The notes under the pieces: model-generated
Told to the model about the DNA's origin: nothing
The model's database searches: none
Seen by the model: only the letters and a program-made list of their open reading frames with translations
In this document: one piece after another, positions 51,419 to 60,585 of the stretch
Layout: each line of letters begins with the position of its first letter
Numbering within the stretch: position 1 is the first letter of the stretch
Position numbers and translations under genes: made by a program
Assembly: GCA_045117995.1 (NCBI GenBank)
Contig: JBGUOH010000006.1
Coordinates: forward strand, 9,617 to 73,616
Length of the DNA stretch: 64,000 bases
Source of the DNA: RUG14515 sp045117995
Lineage (GTDB): Bacteria; Bacillota_I; Bacilli_A; RFN20; CAG-826
Reading direction: 5' to 3'

Positions 51419-52219
51419 ATGAAAAAACGTACCGCTTTATTAACATTACTAGCCGTGCCATTTTTAATGGGTAACGCTCCAATGCCATACCCACATCGAG
51501 TGGATTACACTGATTTTGATTATCAACTATCTGTTCTTTCAGAAAATGAAACCACGAATAGATATCAAATAGAAATCAAAAATAAAGGTAGTTTTCATGT
51601 TTATAACAACGCTCAAGTTCATTACCCATATTTAGAATCTTATTACCTCTACGCACAGGGTGACACGATGTTATGTAGCTTTAGCGCTCAAGCAAATGAC
51701 CAATTGTTCACCACTCAAACATTAGGGCCGGGTCAAACCGCCACTTATGCTTTTGAGTACAAACCAAATAAGATCGATATCAACGGTGTTGCTTATGTTA
51801 GAACTTCTTGTTTCAATCAAATTGATGCAGAAGTAACTTATACTTCTCCTTCAATTAAGAAAGTTGATAAAGGTCCTCATCAAACATATAAAATTGACAC
51901 TAAGATAAAGAATTTACATAAGTATTACTATGCTGTCGCAGTGGACGCTAAATATGATGGAAAGGATTATTCCTTTGTCGTCACAAAAGACGATCTTGAA
52001 TTTGCATCATACCAAGATCTCGATTTAAGTAAATTCAGCATTGAGAAAATGACTTTTTATCAAAGCACATATCACATCTATGAAAGTAGCAAAGGATTAT
52101 ATGGCTTGTATGCTTTTATTACTGCGGCTATTGTCGTCCTATTTATTGCTCCAATTGTTATACTAACAATATTTCTCGTTCGAGCGGGTATAAGACGTCA
52201 TAAAAGAAAGCAAAAATAA
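51419..52219 (+). CDS. Secreted protein anchored by a C-terminal helix
   Basis: 266 residues from the ATG at 51419 (GAGAGG upstream; an earlier ATG lacks one). Signal peptide MKKRTALLTLLAVPFLMGNA, an extracytoplasmic beta-rich domain of about 200 residues (two Cys), then a membrane helix (about 227-252) and a basic cytoplasmic tail RAGIRRHKRKQK. The middle (GPGQTATYAFEY) resembles CARDB-like beta-sandwiches only loosely. Function unknown. Confidence 0.75.
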   Translation: MKKRTALLTLLAVPFLMGNAPMPYPHRVDYTDFDYQLSVLSENETTNRYQIEIKNKGSFHVYNNAQVHYPYLESYYLYAQGDTMLCSFSAQANDQLFTTQTLGPGQTATYAFEYKPNKIDINGVAYVRTSCFNQIDAEVTYTSPSIKKVDKGPHQTYKIDTKIKNLHKYYYAVAVDAKYDGKDYSFVVTKDDLEFASYQDLDLSKFSIEKMTFYQSTYHIYESSKGLYGLYAFITAAIVVLFIAPIVILTIFLVRAGIRRHKRKQK

Positions 52220-52244
52220 AAGGGAACTTTGAGTCCCCTTTTTT
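52220..52244. terminator. Bidirectional terminator
   Basis: AAGGGAACT (52220-52228), loop TTG, AGTCCCCTT (52232-52240) with one mismatch and a following T-run. Shared by the converging genes at 52219 and 52246. Confidence 0.7.
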
Positions 52245-52245
52245 C

Positions 52246-54495
52246 TTAGTGTAATAACTCTTTAGCGAGATTGTATTCGCCTGTTTCAATACGACCCATC
52301 AATTCCTCATAGGTGAGAGGTTTACCGTATAAGTAACCTTGTAATCTACCACAGCTAGCTTCTTCTAAGAATTCCGCTTGTTCAGCGGTTTCAACGCCTT
52401 CACATAAGGTCTTCATACCGATTTGATCCGCCATTGCGATAACCGATCTAATTAAGGCTTTAGCCCTTTCGTTACCATTGAAACCGGTTAAAAACTTCAT
52501 ATCAAGTTTCAAGACATCAAATTCATAGTCTTTCAAGACATTGAAGGAAGAATAACCACTACCGAAGTCATCAAGCCATGTAGCAAAGCCTTTTTCATGG
52601 AGACGATTAATTGTGTTCTTTAATGTATCTTCTTCATCTGTTAAAGCGCTTTCAGTAATCTCAATATGGAGCAAATCATGCGGGACGTCATATTGTTTGA
52701 CTGTTTCTTCCACCACTTGAACGATATCGATAACACCAAAGTCCGCTCTCGAGAAGTTAATGGAAACTGGTAAAACTGGTAAGCCTTTATCTAAGTTATG
52801 ACGAATGTCTTGACAAACGAGTCTTAAGATTTCTTTATCTAACTTATAAATAAGTTGTGAACTTTCTAAAACAGGAACAAACTTACCTGGTGAGAGGAAA
52901 CCATATTTTGGATCAATCCATCTTGCTAAGGCTTCAACACCACATAGTGTTCTACCTTTAGACCAAACAACTGGTTGATAATAGGCTTTTAGGTAGCCAT
53001 TTTTAATGGCCTCATCAATATGAGTAACAATATATTGGGCCATTAAATAATTATCATGCATTTCTTCATCGTAGTAATCGAACATATGATTACCCACGAG
53101 TTGCTTGAGATTGCCGTAGGCATATCTCGCTCTTTCGACACAAATGCGTGGTCTTTCTAGTCTATCTCTTGTGACATAGATGCCTGCTTTCATGCCTAAT
53201 CTCACATCAGGATCTTTAGCTTCGAGTATTTCATTAATGCGTTTAATCTTTTCTTCTAGATTTTCATTCTTGGCAAAGACCACAAAGTGGTCATCGGATT
53301 GACGACATATTAATGAATCTGGGAAGACTTCCGAGATGACTTGGCCTGTTTCTTTCAAGAACAGGTTACCTTTTTCAAAACCTTTTTGGTCGTTATAAAT
53401 CTTAAAACCAGCAAGGTTTAGGAAGAGGTAAGCACCACCACCCCAGCCCATATTGCCTTCGCTCATTTTTTCTCTAGCGAGAATTGTGAAATATTCAAAT
53501 GACAATAAGCCAGTAATCTTATCTTTAGTGGCTAACTCCTCTAACTCTTCGTCTTTCTTAGCTTCACTAATACGTTGGTTATAAATCGATATACACACCA
53601 TCGTTAAGGAAATAACAAATGTTAAGTAGTTAACTTCGTCACCTTCTGGGAATCTTCTTTGACCGTAGTTAGCGGCACCTTTAAGGGCGAAATAGAAGCC
53701 AAGGAACAATGTTCCTAAAATACCGATAGATGTTAGTGGGTTCCAAATCAATAAGCAACCGATGTAGATGGTAAACATTAAGAAACAAATGATTTCTTTG
53801 TTTTCATACATGACATTACCACTACCATCTGGCATGTAAACGACATTACCTGCAGCGTCTTTAACTGTTTTGACGCTGACAAAGTCACCATAGGAGACCA
53901 TGATACCAAACATCAAACAGACAAAGGCGAATAAGGAAATAACCATAACGGAGCTTAATGACGCTCTCTTACCGCCTCTATATCTATAGATAGATGCAAA
54001 GATAATGCCTACGTCAAAGAGAATGACGGAGATATAGAAGAATATCTTGAAAATACCTTTGATGGTATTGATTTCCGAAGTGAATTTAATCGACTTATAG
54101 TAGAACTCTAATGGGAGTAAGCAGCAAACGATTAATGAGAAGCCGGCGAAAACAATGGTCCACACTAAACGTTTAACAGTTCTTACCTTACTAACGTATT
54201 GGATAGAATAGATGAGCATCGCAAAACCCATTGACATCAACAAGAAGAAGTTAGATGTGTTTTGGAAGATGACTTGGAATACGGAATAAGTGTTATTAGG
54301 ATTCATTAATGTTGGAATGATATATTTCTGTGTTTGTCTCAAGACAAGCCAAATCTCTAATACGAAAATAACGGAGGACATGAAAATCGCGGATCTCATG
54401 TTCGCTTCGTTCAAATAGTTCTTCACATATTTACTATTTTTGCGGATACCAAAAATATTTAAAAAACCATTCCAAAATTTTGATAACATTTTCAT
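52246..54495 (-). CDS. Multi-helix membrane protein with degenerate GGDEF and intact EAL domains
   Basis: 749 residues from the ATG at 54495. About eight membrane helices (to residue 305), a GGDEF-like domain (about 325-460) whose signature is SDDHF and so should not make c-di-GMP, and an EAL domain (about 490-735). The EAL domain keeps its catalytic set: GVEALAR, NFSRADF, EITES, LDDFGSGYSS, LKLD and EGVET...QGYLYGKPL. Expected to hydrolyse c-di-GMP to pGpG in response to a membrane signal. No ribosome site; TATACT lies ten bases before the ATG (a second ATG is at 54489). Confidence 0.9.
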   Translation of the reverse strand: MKMLSKFWNGFLNIFGIRKNSKYVKNYLNEANMRSAIFMSSVIFVLEIWLVLRQTQKYIIPTLMNPNNTYSVFQVIFQNTSNFFLLMSMGFAMLIYSIQYVSKVRTVKRLVWTIVFAGFSLIVCCLLPLEFYYKSIKFTSEINTIKGIFKIFFYISVILFDVGIIFASIYRYRGGKRASLSSVMVISLFAFVCLMFGIMVSYGDFVSVKTVKDAAGNVVYMPDGSGNVMYENKEIICFLMFTIYIGCLLIWNPLTSIGILGTLFLGFYFALKGAANYGQRRFPEGDEVNYLTFVISLTMVCISIYNQRISEAKKDEELEELATKDKITGLLSFEYFTILAREKMSEGNMGWGGGAYLFLNLAGFKIYNDQKGFEKGNLFLKETGQVISEVFPDSLICRQSDDHFVVFAKNENLEEKIKRINEILEAKDPDVRLGMKAGIYVTRDRLERPRICVERARYAYGNLKQLVGNHMFDYYDEEMHDNYLMAQYIVTHIDEAIKNGYLKAYYQPVVWSKGRTLCGVEALARWIDPKYGFLSPGKFVPVLESSQLIYKLDKEILRLVCQDIRHNLDKGLPVLPVSINFSRADFGVIDIVQVVEETVKQYDVPHDLLHIEITESALTDEEDTLKNTINRLHEKGFATWLDDFGSGYSSFNVLKDYEFDVLKLDMKFLTGFNGNERAKALIRSVIAMADQIGMKTLCEGVETAEQAEFLEEASCGRLQGYLYGKPLTYEELMGRIETGEYNLAKELLH

Positions 54496-54579
54496 CTGCA
54501 ATTTCAGTATAACCTAATTACGTATGTTACACCTACACATTTTTGTATCGTAAAATGACAGTTTTATGGGCAAAATAAC

Positions 54580-54608
54580 AAAAAACCCACATGATTGCGG
54601 GCTTTTTT
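54580..54608 (-). terminator. Terminator of the two small membrane-protein genes
   Basis: Minus strand CCCGC (54601-54597), loop AATCAT, GTGGG (54590-54586), then TTTTTT, with an A-run before it. Confidence 0.65.
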
Positions 54609-54622
54609 ATTTGTCAGATTTT

Positions 54623-54970
54623 TTAATATTCAGTGCGATAAAATATCGTTAACCCTGCGGATAGGAGGAATGCAATTCCCCCGAGAATTAGACAACACAT
54701 AGCAATATTCAAACAAGCTTGTTTCTTAGTAATGAGATAGGTAACCGCAAGAACGATAGCGGCAACGAGGATTGTTAAGAAAACTGCAATCACTATATAA
54801 ATACGACGACCATCTTGGTGATAGAGATATGGCATTCGCGTGAAGAGAGACTGAATCATTCCTTCACCACCACAAGTAACCTGTTCTTTTGCGACCGGCA
54901 TAAAAGTTAAACCGATGCACAGTGCTGCGATAACAATGATGGTTATAGCTAGTTTCTTATGAAAAACCAT
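54623..54970 (-). CDS. Small membrane protein, paralogue of the next gene
   Basis: 115 residues starting MVFHKKLAITII (AAAGGAGC upstream). Three hydrophobic helices (about 7-27, 58-79, 86-108) and an extracytoplasmic loop with a Cys after the first (VTCGGEGMIQSLFTRM). The gene upstream has the same layout, including a Cys-Gly-x(4-6)-LFTR/IFTR loop, so the two look like a tandem duplication. Function unknown. Confidence 0.65.
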   Translation of the reverse strand: MVFHKKLAITIIVIAALCIGLTFMPVAKEQVTCGGEGMIQSLFTRMPYLYHQDGRRIYIVIAVFLTILVAAIVLAVTYLITKKQACLNIAMCCLILGGIAFLLSAGLTIFYRTEY

Positions 54971-54980
54971 ATATGCTCCT

Positions 54981-55355
54981 TTACATAGTTGGGAAGTTAG
55001 CAAGAGCGAAAACTAAACAAAAGAGGAATGCTGCTGTTCCTAAGGAGAACACCACCTTACCTAGAGTTCTTGTCCACTCCGCTTTGGCGCGAATGTATGT
55101 GATGAGAGTGAATATAGCAGCGGCTAATATGCCAATGCAAGTGCCAATCATCACAGTTCCTGTAGTATCAGTAGCATTCATGATTCTCGTGAATATACTC
55201 CCGCATTCGGTAACATGTGTATAAATTGTTTCATCCGGATGGTTTTCTGGATGACCGATCAATGTGTAGCTAGAAACAATGAACGGGATAAAAATTAATC
55301 CTATAAGGAATAGCGATATGATAATAAGGATGTAGGGAGTAATTCTTTTCTTCAT
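54981..55355 (-). CDS. Small membrane protein, paralogue of the previous gene
   Basis: 124 residues, start MKKRITPYILII. Three helices (about 8-30, 67-88, 100-120) with an outer loop containing TECGSIFTRIM, parallel to TCGGEGMIQSLFTRM in the downstream paralogue. Ends ten bases before that gene's start. Confidence 0.65.
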   Translation of the reverse strand: MKKRITPYILIIISLFLIGLIFIPFIVSSYTLIGHPENHPDETIYTHVTECGSIFTRIMNATDTTGTVMIGTCIGILAAAIFTLITYIRAKAEWTRTLGKVVFSLGTAAFLFCLVFALANFPTM

Positions 55356-55403
55356 GAGGTCCTCTTGCTTATTAGACGAATAAAGAAAAGAAAACTGCTA
55401 AAT

Positions 55404-56768
55404 TTATTTGGTGTTTACTGAAAATCTTACATGGAAGATACCGTTTGGGTACATTCCTTGTTCAAAAGCATCTAAGTATAATTTTGGATAAAAGAATAAT
55501 TCAGCAAGATATGGTGTTGATTCCACAGTAATTTCATAATACCAGGTTACAAAGCCATATTTCTTAAGGTCGCCTTGAACATCAGTTAAATCAGATAATG
55601 TGAAACCATAATCTTCAAGTGCTTGCTTGTAGTTTTCTACTTGGTCGCCAATTAAGAAGTCTTCATAAGTGACTTGCGCAACAACACCTTGATAAGTATA
55701 GGCATTTCCTAAATGAGCATAGCTAGCGCCTTGAGGGGCTGGAATGTCGTTGCCAAACATGGTTTTTAATGCTTCTTTAACATTGCTTGGAAAATCATTT
55801 GTGCTCACTAATGGAGTAGCGTTTGCCAAGAACTCTTCAATAGCAGGTTCACTAGTTGTGCCTAAGTCTTTCACTAGCACAGTAGCGGTAAAATCACCAT
55901 AACCATCAGTAGTTACTACAGAAGTAAATATTCCTGATAAACCATCAGCAGCAACTTCTAACGTACTGGTATAGGATTTAGCCACTTCGTTATAGATACC
56001 AGTTCCCGCTAATTCGTGGATAACAGCACCTAGATTTGCGTTAGTGGATGAATAGATGTAATCAGTGGTTGTAGTTTTCCAATTGCCCTTCACCTGATAA
56101 AGGTCATATGTTGTATAGAAGAACTCAGACATTTTAGTGTCCTTGTTAAGAGTCTTACAGTCTCCAATAACAATCTGGCCATCTTGATCAAATGTATAAT
56201 TGTACATGCCTTGATCTAAATATTGGAAATAACCATCATCTAATCCTGCAAACTTGCCAAAGTAACGATTCACGAGAATCCTATCATCAATAAGTTTTTC
56301 TTCAATGTAGTCTTCAACAAAGAAGGTTGAATTCTTAAGTTTCAAGCCATCATGAAGCTTGTTAAAAGCCTCTAAAGAGGAGAGTTGTTGCTCTCCTCCT
56401 TGAGAACTGCTACTGCTACTAGTTGAGGATGAACTAGAACTGCTAGAGAAACTGCTGGAGCTGCTACTTGAAGAGCTTGAGCTACTTGAGCTTGAAGAAC
56501 TGCTAGATGTAGATGAGCTGCTACTAGAAGAGCTCGATGTGCTAGTAGACGAACTAGATACACTTGTAGATGAAGTAATCGATGATGCTGTGCTTTCACT
56601 ACTTATCACACTCGTGGTTGATGTAGATGTTGATGTCTCGACTGAAGTCGTAGATTCTTCGCTTGATGAAATCACTGGCTCAGATGATAAGTTAGAAGTC
56701 ACACTACTAACAGGACCTGAACAAGCAGAGATTAATAAAGCGCATAAAAGTGATAAGTGTTTTTTCAT
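55404..56768 (-). CDS. Ser-rich-linker lipoprotein
   Basis: 454 residues. Lipobox LLISACSG (Cys about 16), then roughly 105 residues that are nearly all Ser/Thr (about 20-125, including long pure-Ser runs), then a globular domain of about 325 residues with no known family. The Ser run is encoded by mixed AGC/AGT/TCA/TCT codons, so it is not a simple one-codon slippage tract. The linker would span the cell wall. Starts three bases after the stop of the next lipoprotein gene. Confidence 0.8.
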   Translation of the reverse strand: MKKHLSLLCALLISACSGPVSSVTSNLSSEPVISSSEESTTSVETSTSTSTTSVISSESTASSITSSTSVSSSSTSTSSSSSSSSSTSSSSSSSSSSSSSSSSSSSFSSSSSSSSTSSSSSSQGGEQQLSSLEAFNKLHDGLKLKNSTFFVEDYIEEKLIDDRILVNRYFGKFAGLDDGYFQYLDQGMYNYTFDQDGQIVIGDCKTLNKDTKMSEFFYTTYDLYQVKGNWKTTTTDYIYSSTNANLGAVIHELAGTGIYNEVAKSYTSTLEVAADGLSGIFTSVVTTDGYGDFTATVLVKDLGTTSEPAIEEFLANATPLVSTNDFPSNVKEALKTMFGNDIPAPQGASYAHLGNAYTYQGVVAQVTYEDFLIGDQVENYKQALEDYGFTLSDLTDVQGDLKKYGFVTWYYEITVESTPYLAELFFYPKLYLDAFEQGMYPNGIFHVRFSVNTK

Positions 56769-56771
56769 ATA

Positions 56772-59612
56772 CTAAGCGTCTTTATACATAACGCCAATCT
56801 TGAAACTCAAGATTTGGAGCGTGATTTTTTTGGTTCCAACAATCAATGTGGCCTTTTTGGCGCTTTCTTTTGTGAAGCCGTTGGCAACACAAGCATCAAT
56901 CAATTTTGTGTTGAATTCTGTGCTATATGACATGTGGGAAGGAATAGAGATTGACACCATAGTGTTTGTGTCATTGACGGAAGATGTCATTAATCCACTA
57001 TAAGTTGGATCATAAACATATGGAATTAATGAAACATATTCTCCGAGAAGTCCATAAAGGTCATCATAGATGGCTTGTGATTCTTCTTGCCATGTTGTTG
57101 GAGTTGGGGCTTCCTTAATTGTCGCTAAAACTGTTAACAATTCTGTTTCGAAAGCATTGGATAATGCTGTGGTTCCATAAGTGTTTGTATAGCAGAATTC
57201 TTTAGCGTTATCAGCAGCACCATATTTGTAATTAATGCCAGTAATGTGATCGTTGTAACCAACATTGAAGACAATTGTTTCATCAATAGCGATTTCATTG
57301 TTTTCAAATAAGTTATATAAACCATATCCGGCATACATAACACCGTCTTTAAAGACGATATTGTTATCATCATCAAACATCATGGCTTCTGCAGCAAGAT
57401 TAAGGCCTAATAAGGAAACGAGTGGTTGACCTTCTTGGAGTTCAACATCGCCTTCGTATTTAGCGTCTTCAACGGCATCTCCGTTTTTCTTAGCGGAAAA
57501 TTTGATAACACTACCATCGCTTAATTTGTGATAGCCAGTGTATCCATTGTCTGTTGAGTCTTTCCATTCATTGATAAGAATTGTATCGGAGGTAACTTTG
57601 ACATTTTTCCAGTTCTTATAATTGCCTTGGTCACCGATGTAGATGGAATAATTAGCGTCAGCACCAGTTAATTCATCTAAGTAAGCATTGATTCTGACTG
57701 TATCTGCATCAGCTTCGAATGGAGTTGGAGCAACAATAGTTTCATATGGTAATACTTCAATTTCGATGACGAGCTTTCTAATAACGTATTCTGCTTTGTC
57801 ATCTGAAGGTCCAGAAATATCAACTAATTCATTAGCGGTCTCACATGTGAATGATGTGATTTTGCCATTTTCTTCATGGGCGGTAATATATGCAACTTTG
57901 TAATCACCAAAGCTAGCCCAAGCTAAATCACCAGCAACAGCGTTGGATTCTTGACCTAAATATGAATAGGTATGTTCACCTGTTTGTCTAAATTGTGTGG
58001 TATCTAATGTGGCAAATGGGAAAGTAAATGATTCCCATTCATTAGCATAGCTTGTAACAACTTCATTGTTTGGACCAATACCAATGTATTTGGCATAGCC
58101 ATTGTCATTTGTGTAGAAGTTGTGAATTGTTTGGTTACTTCTAGTGATGTACTTATCATCGATTAAGTAATTTTCATCGAAGTTGTATTCGCTAGTACCT
58201 AACAATTCTTCACTTTCGCCTGTAAGAATCTTAATTGTAGATTTGATGTGACCTTGTTTAAGCATGAAGGAAGAAGCAACTTCTTCACTCATACCTTCAT
58301 TAGCCACTGTGACAGCCTTATATTGTTCGTCTAAGACTGGAGCTGCTGTTTGACCAACTTTGATGTATGTAAGGTTACCAAACATAGCAGCACTATCATA
58401 ACTGATTGTTTCACCATCTTCTGTGAACAAAAGATTGGCCACTAATTCGTATTTTTCATTGAATGAGTATTGAACAGCTATGCAACCATAATAAGCCATT
58501 GTGCTACCTAAAACATTTGCTATACCGAAAATTAGATAATCATCTCTGCTCACAAAGTGACCATCATGTTCTTCGAATGTCAATGCATCGATATCAACAT
58601 ATTTGAAAGCGTCGACTTTATATAAATCGGTTGCAGGCACTGGCTTGTTATCGACACTATAAACAATATCATTACCGATAACCAATTTGTTATCCGCCAT
58701 TTTGATATAGTGGGCAACTCTTTCACCTTCGATTTTTGAATCGATATTTGTGAATAAGGCTTTTCCTTCGTTTAATTGGCTGTCAAAGAAATAATTTTTG
58801 GTTCTATACATGTTAAAAACGCCAAGATCGTTCACACCAGTTAAGGTATAGTTTTCACCGTCTCTTAAACCTTTAAGAGCAGCTTTAACTTTAGCTTCTG
58901 TACGAGCAAAGGCCACACTGATGGTTAATGTACCAGCGTTATAACGGCCTTCTTTTGTACCAGTAACAACGTATGTGCCTTCTTTATAAGCACTGAAGAC
59001 GTTGTTAACGATTGTGGCACCTTCAGTTGTTGTTAAGGTGACACCTTCAATGTTGGAATTAATGGTCACTGTTTCATTTAAATCAAGTGTTGTTTTGACG
59101 GCTGTTAAGACAATGTCTTCTTTAGCGGCTAAAACGGTGATGGTCAATTCACCATCGATAAAATCGCCATCTTTATGAGCGGTGACAACGAATCTGCCGT
59201 CTTTTGTGGCTTTGAAAACACCATTTGTGATTGTGGCACCTTCTGTTGTAGAGAGCGTGACACCTTCGACGTTAGAACTAATAAGAACTTCTTCGTTAAT
59301 TTCTAATGTTGTTTTAGGAGCGGATAAAGTGATTTGTGTTTTAATCACGATACTTGATGTGCTTGAACTAGATGAGGAGCTAGTTGGTGCACTGGAAGTT
59401 GTGCTAGATGTGGCACTTGATGTTGTACTTGTAGAAGTGCTAGATGATGTAATGCTTGTGTCTGTAGAAATATGACTAGATGAATTATCGCTAGAGACGT
59501 TTGATTGACTATTGTTACTTGTTTTGTTGGATGTACTGGCTTCACCAAAGCAGCCTGTTAACATACCGATTGTTGCTAGAGCAAGAACGATAGTTTTAAT
59601 ACTTTTTTTCAT
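56772..59612 (-). CDS. Large lipoprotein with Ser/Thr linker and two Big-like repeats
   Basis: 946 residues. Lipobox MLTGCFG (Cys about 21), a Ser/Thr/Asn linker (about 24-92), then two tandem repeats of about 72 residues (SSNVEGVTLSTTEGATITNGVF and NSNIEGVTLTTTEGATIVNNVF patterns), which look like bacterial Ig-like (Big) domains. About 700 residues of unknown fold follow. Co-transcribed with the second lipoprotein downstream. Probable surface-exposed protein; ligand unknown. Confidence 0.82.
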   Translation of the reverse strand: MKKSIKTIVLALATIGMLTGCFGEASTSNKTSNNSQSNVSSDNSSSHISTDTSITSSSTSTSTTSSATSSTTSSAPTSSSSSSSTSSIVIKTQITLSAPKTTLEINEEVLISSNVEGVTLSTTEGATITNGVFKATKDGRFVVTAHKDGDFIDGELTITVLAAKEDIVLTAVKTTLDLNETVTINSNIEGVTLTTTEGATIVNNVFSAYKEGTYVVTGTKEGRYNAGTLTISVAFARTEAKVKAALKGLRDGENYTLTGVNDLGVFNMYRTKNYFFDSQLNEGKALFTNIDSKIEGERVAHYIKMADNKLVIGNDIVYSVDNKPVPATDLYKVDAFKYVDIDALTFEEHDGHFVSRDDYLIFGIANVLGSTMAYYGCIAVQYSFNEKYELVANLLFTEDGETISYDSAAMFGNLTYIKVGQTAAPVLDEQYKAVTVANEGMSEEVASSFMLKQGHIKSTIKILTGESEELLGTSEYNFDENYLIDDKYITRSNQTIHNFYTNDNGYAKYIGIGPNNEVVTSYANEWESFTFPFATLDTTQFRQTGEHTYSYLGQESNAVAGDLAWASFGDYKVAYITAHEENGKITSFTCETANELVDISGPSDDKAEYVIRKLVIEIEVLPYETIVAPTPFEADADTVRINAYLDELTGADANYSIYIGDQGNYKNWKNVKVTSDTILINEWKDSTDNGYTGYHKLSDGSVIKFSAKKNGDAVEDAKYEGDVELQEGQPLVSLLGLNLAAEAMMFDDDNNIVFKDGVMYAGYGLYNLFENNEIAIDETIVFNVGYNDHITGINYKYGAADNAKEFCYTNTYGTTALSNAFETELLTVLATIKEAPTPTTWQEESQAIYDDLYGLLGEYVSLIPYVYDPTYSGLMTSSVNDTNTMVSISIPSHMSYSTEFNTKLIDACVANGFTKESAKKATLIVGTKKITLQILSFKIGVMYKDA

Positions 59613-59770
59613 AGGTTTTCTCCTTTCCTCAGCAGTATCAAAACTAATCTTTTATAAAGAAGAAATCAAGCAATATTTATAAAATTTTATTATTTTATAA
59701 GGAAAAGTATAAAATAAAGCGTTTTAGTTTCACTAAATTAGAAAGCATGGTATCTTATTAAATTGTGACG

Positions 59771-59800
59771 AAAAAAACAACCTTTTGCGGGTTGTCTTTT
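59771..59800 (-). terminator. Terminator of the tryptophan transporter operon
   Basis: GACAACC/GGTTGT stem (59795-59790 with 59782-59777 on the minus strand), loop CGCAAAA-like, followed by TTTTTTT. It lies three bases after the ATPase gene. Confidence 0.7.
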
Positions 59801-59802
59801 CT

Positions 59803-60585
59803 TTAGTTACCACATTCAATGGAGATTTCATTAAATGTTTTGAGTAAATCTTCAATCTTAGTGTTTTCTTTTTCTTGACCACTTTTATCAATAACAATCT
59901 TGCCTTGATTGAACATTAATAGACGGTCACCATATTCCACAGCATATCTTAAGTTATGTGTCACCATTAGCGTGGTGATTTTCTTTTCTTTAACAATACG
60001 ATTGGTGAGTGTCATAATCGCTTCGCTAGTTTTAGGATCTAGCGCTGCGGTATGTTCATCTAATAGCAATAAATCAATTGGTTGCATAGTCGCCATTAAA
60101 AGGGCTAAAGCTTGCCTTTGACCGCCAGAGAGTTTCTTGACTTTGGTATTCATTTTATCTTCTAAACCTAAGTTAAGTGACTTAAGAATTTCACGATATT
60201 TTTCTATCTTTTTCTTATTGAGCGCGAAGGATAATCCATACCCGTGTCCCTTATTTTCCGCTAAAGCAAGGTTTTCAATGATAGTTAAATTAGGGGCGGT
60301 ACCGAGTGATGGATCTTGATAAACACGACCGATTTTTCTCGCTCTCATATGCTCTTTGCTCTTAGTGATGTTTTCATCTTTTAAATAGATTTCACCACTA
60401 TTAAGAGGAGCGGAACCACTGACAAGATTGAGCAATGTTGTTTTACCTGAACCATTACTACCAACGATAGAAACGAATTCACCTTCTTTGATGTCTAAAT
60501 TGAAATCAATGAATAAAGGCATTTCATCAATAGTGCCAGTATTGAATGTTTTATAAATGTTTTTAAAGGATAGTAAATTAGGCAT
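59803..60585 (-). CDS. ABC transporter ATPase, tryptophan-type
   Basis: 260 residues. Walker A GSNGSGKTTLLN, Q-loop RVYQDPSLG, signature LSGGQRQAL, Walker B LLLLDEHTAALD and the switch His in MVTHN. The type is that found beside ABC_sub_bind-family binding proteins. Overlaps the permease by eight bases. Named tryptophan-type because of the T-box upstream of the operon. Confidence 0.9.
   Translation of the reverse strand: MPNLLSFKNIYKTFNTGTIDEMPLFIDFNLDIKEGEFVSIVGSNGSGKTTLLNLVSGSAPLNSGEIYLKDENITKSKEHMRARKIGRVYQDPSLGTAPNLTIIENLALAENKGHGYGLSFALNKKKIEKYREILKSLNLGLEDKMNTKVKKLSGGQRQALALLMATMQPIDLLLLDEHTAALDPKTSEAIMTLTNRIVKEKKITTLMVTHNLRYAVEYGDRLLMFNQGKIVIDKSGQEKENTKIEDLLKTFNEISIECGN

Noticed and set aside
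56372..56599. Repetitive DNA resembling a repeat array or a small repeat protein
   Set aside because: It is the serine-codon tract of the lipoprotein; units are irregular, without spacers, so not CRISPR or a separate gene.
59182..59475. Plus-strand frame rich in Leu/Val/Asp/Glu
   Set aside because: Complement of the Ser/Thr linker and Ig-like repeat of the lipoprotein; composition is explained by that.
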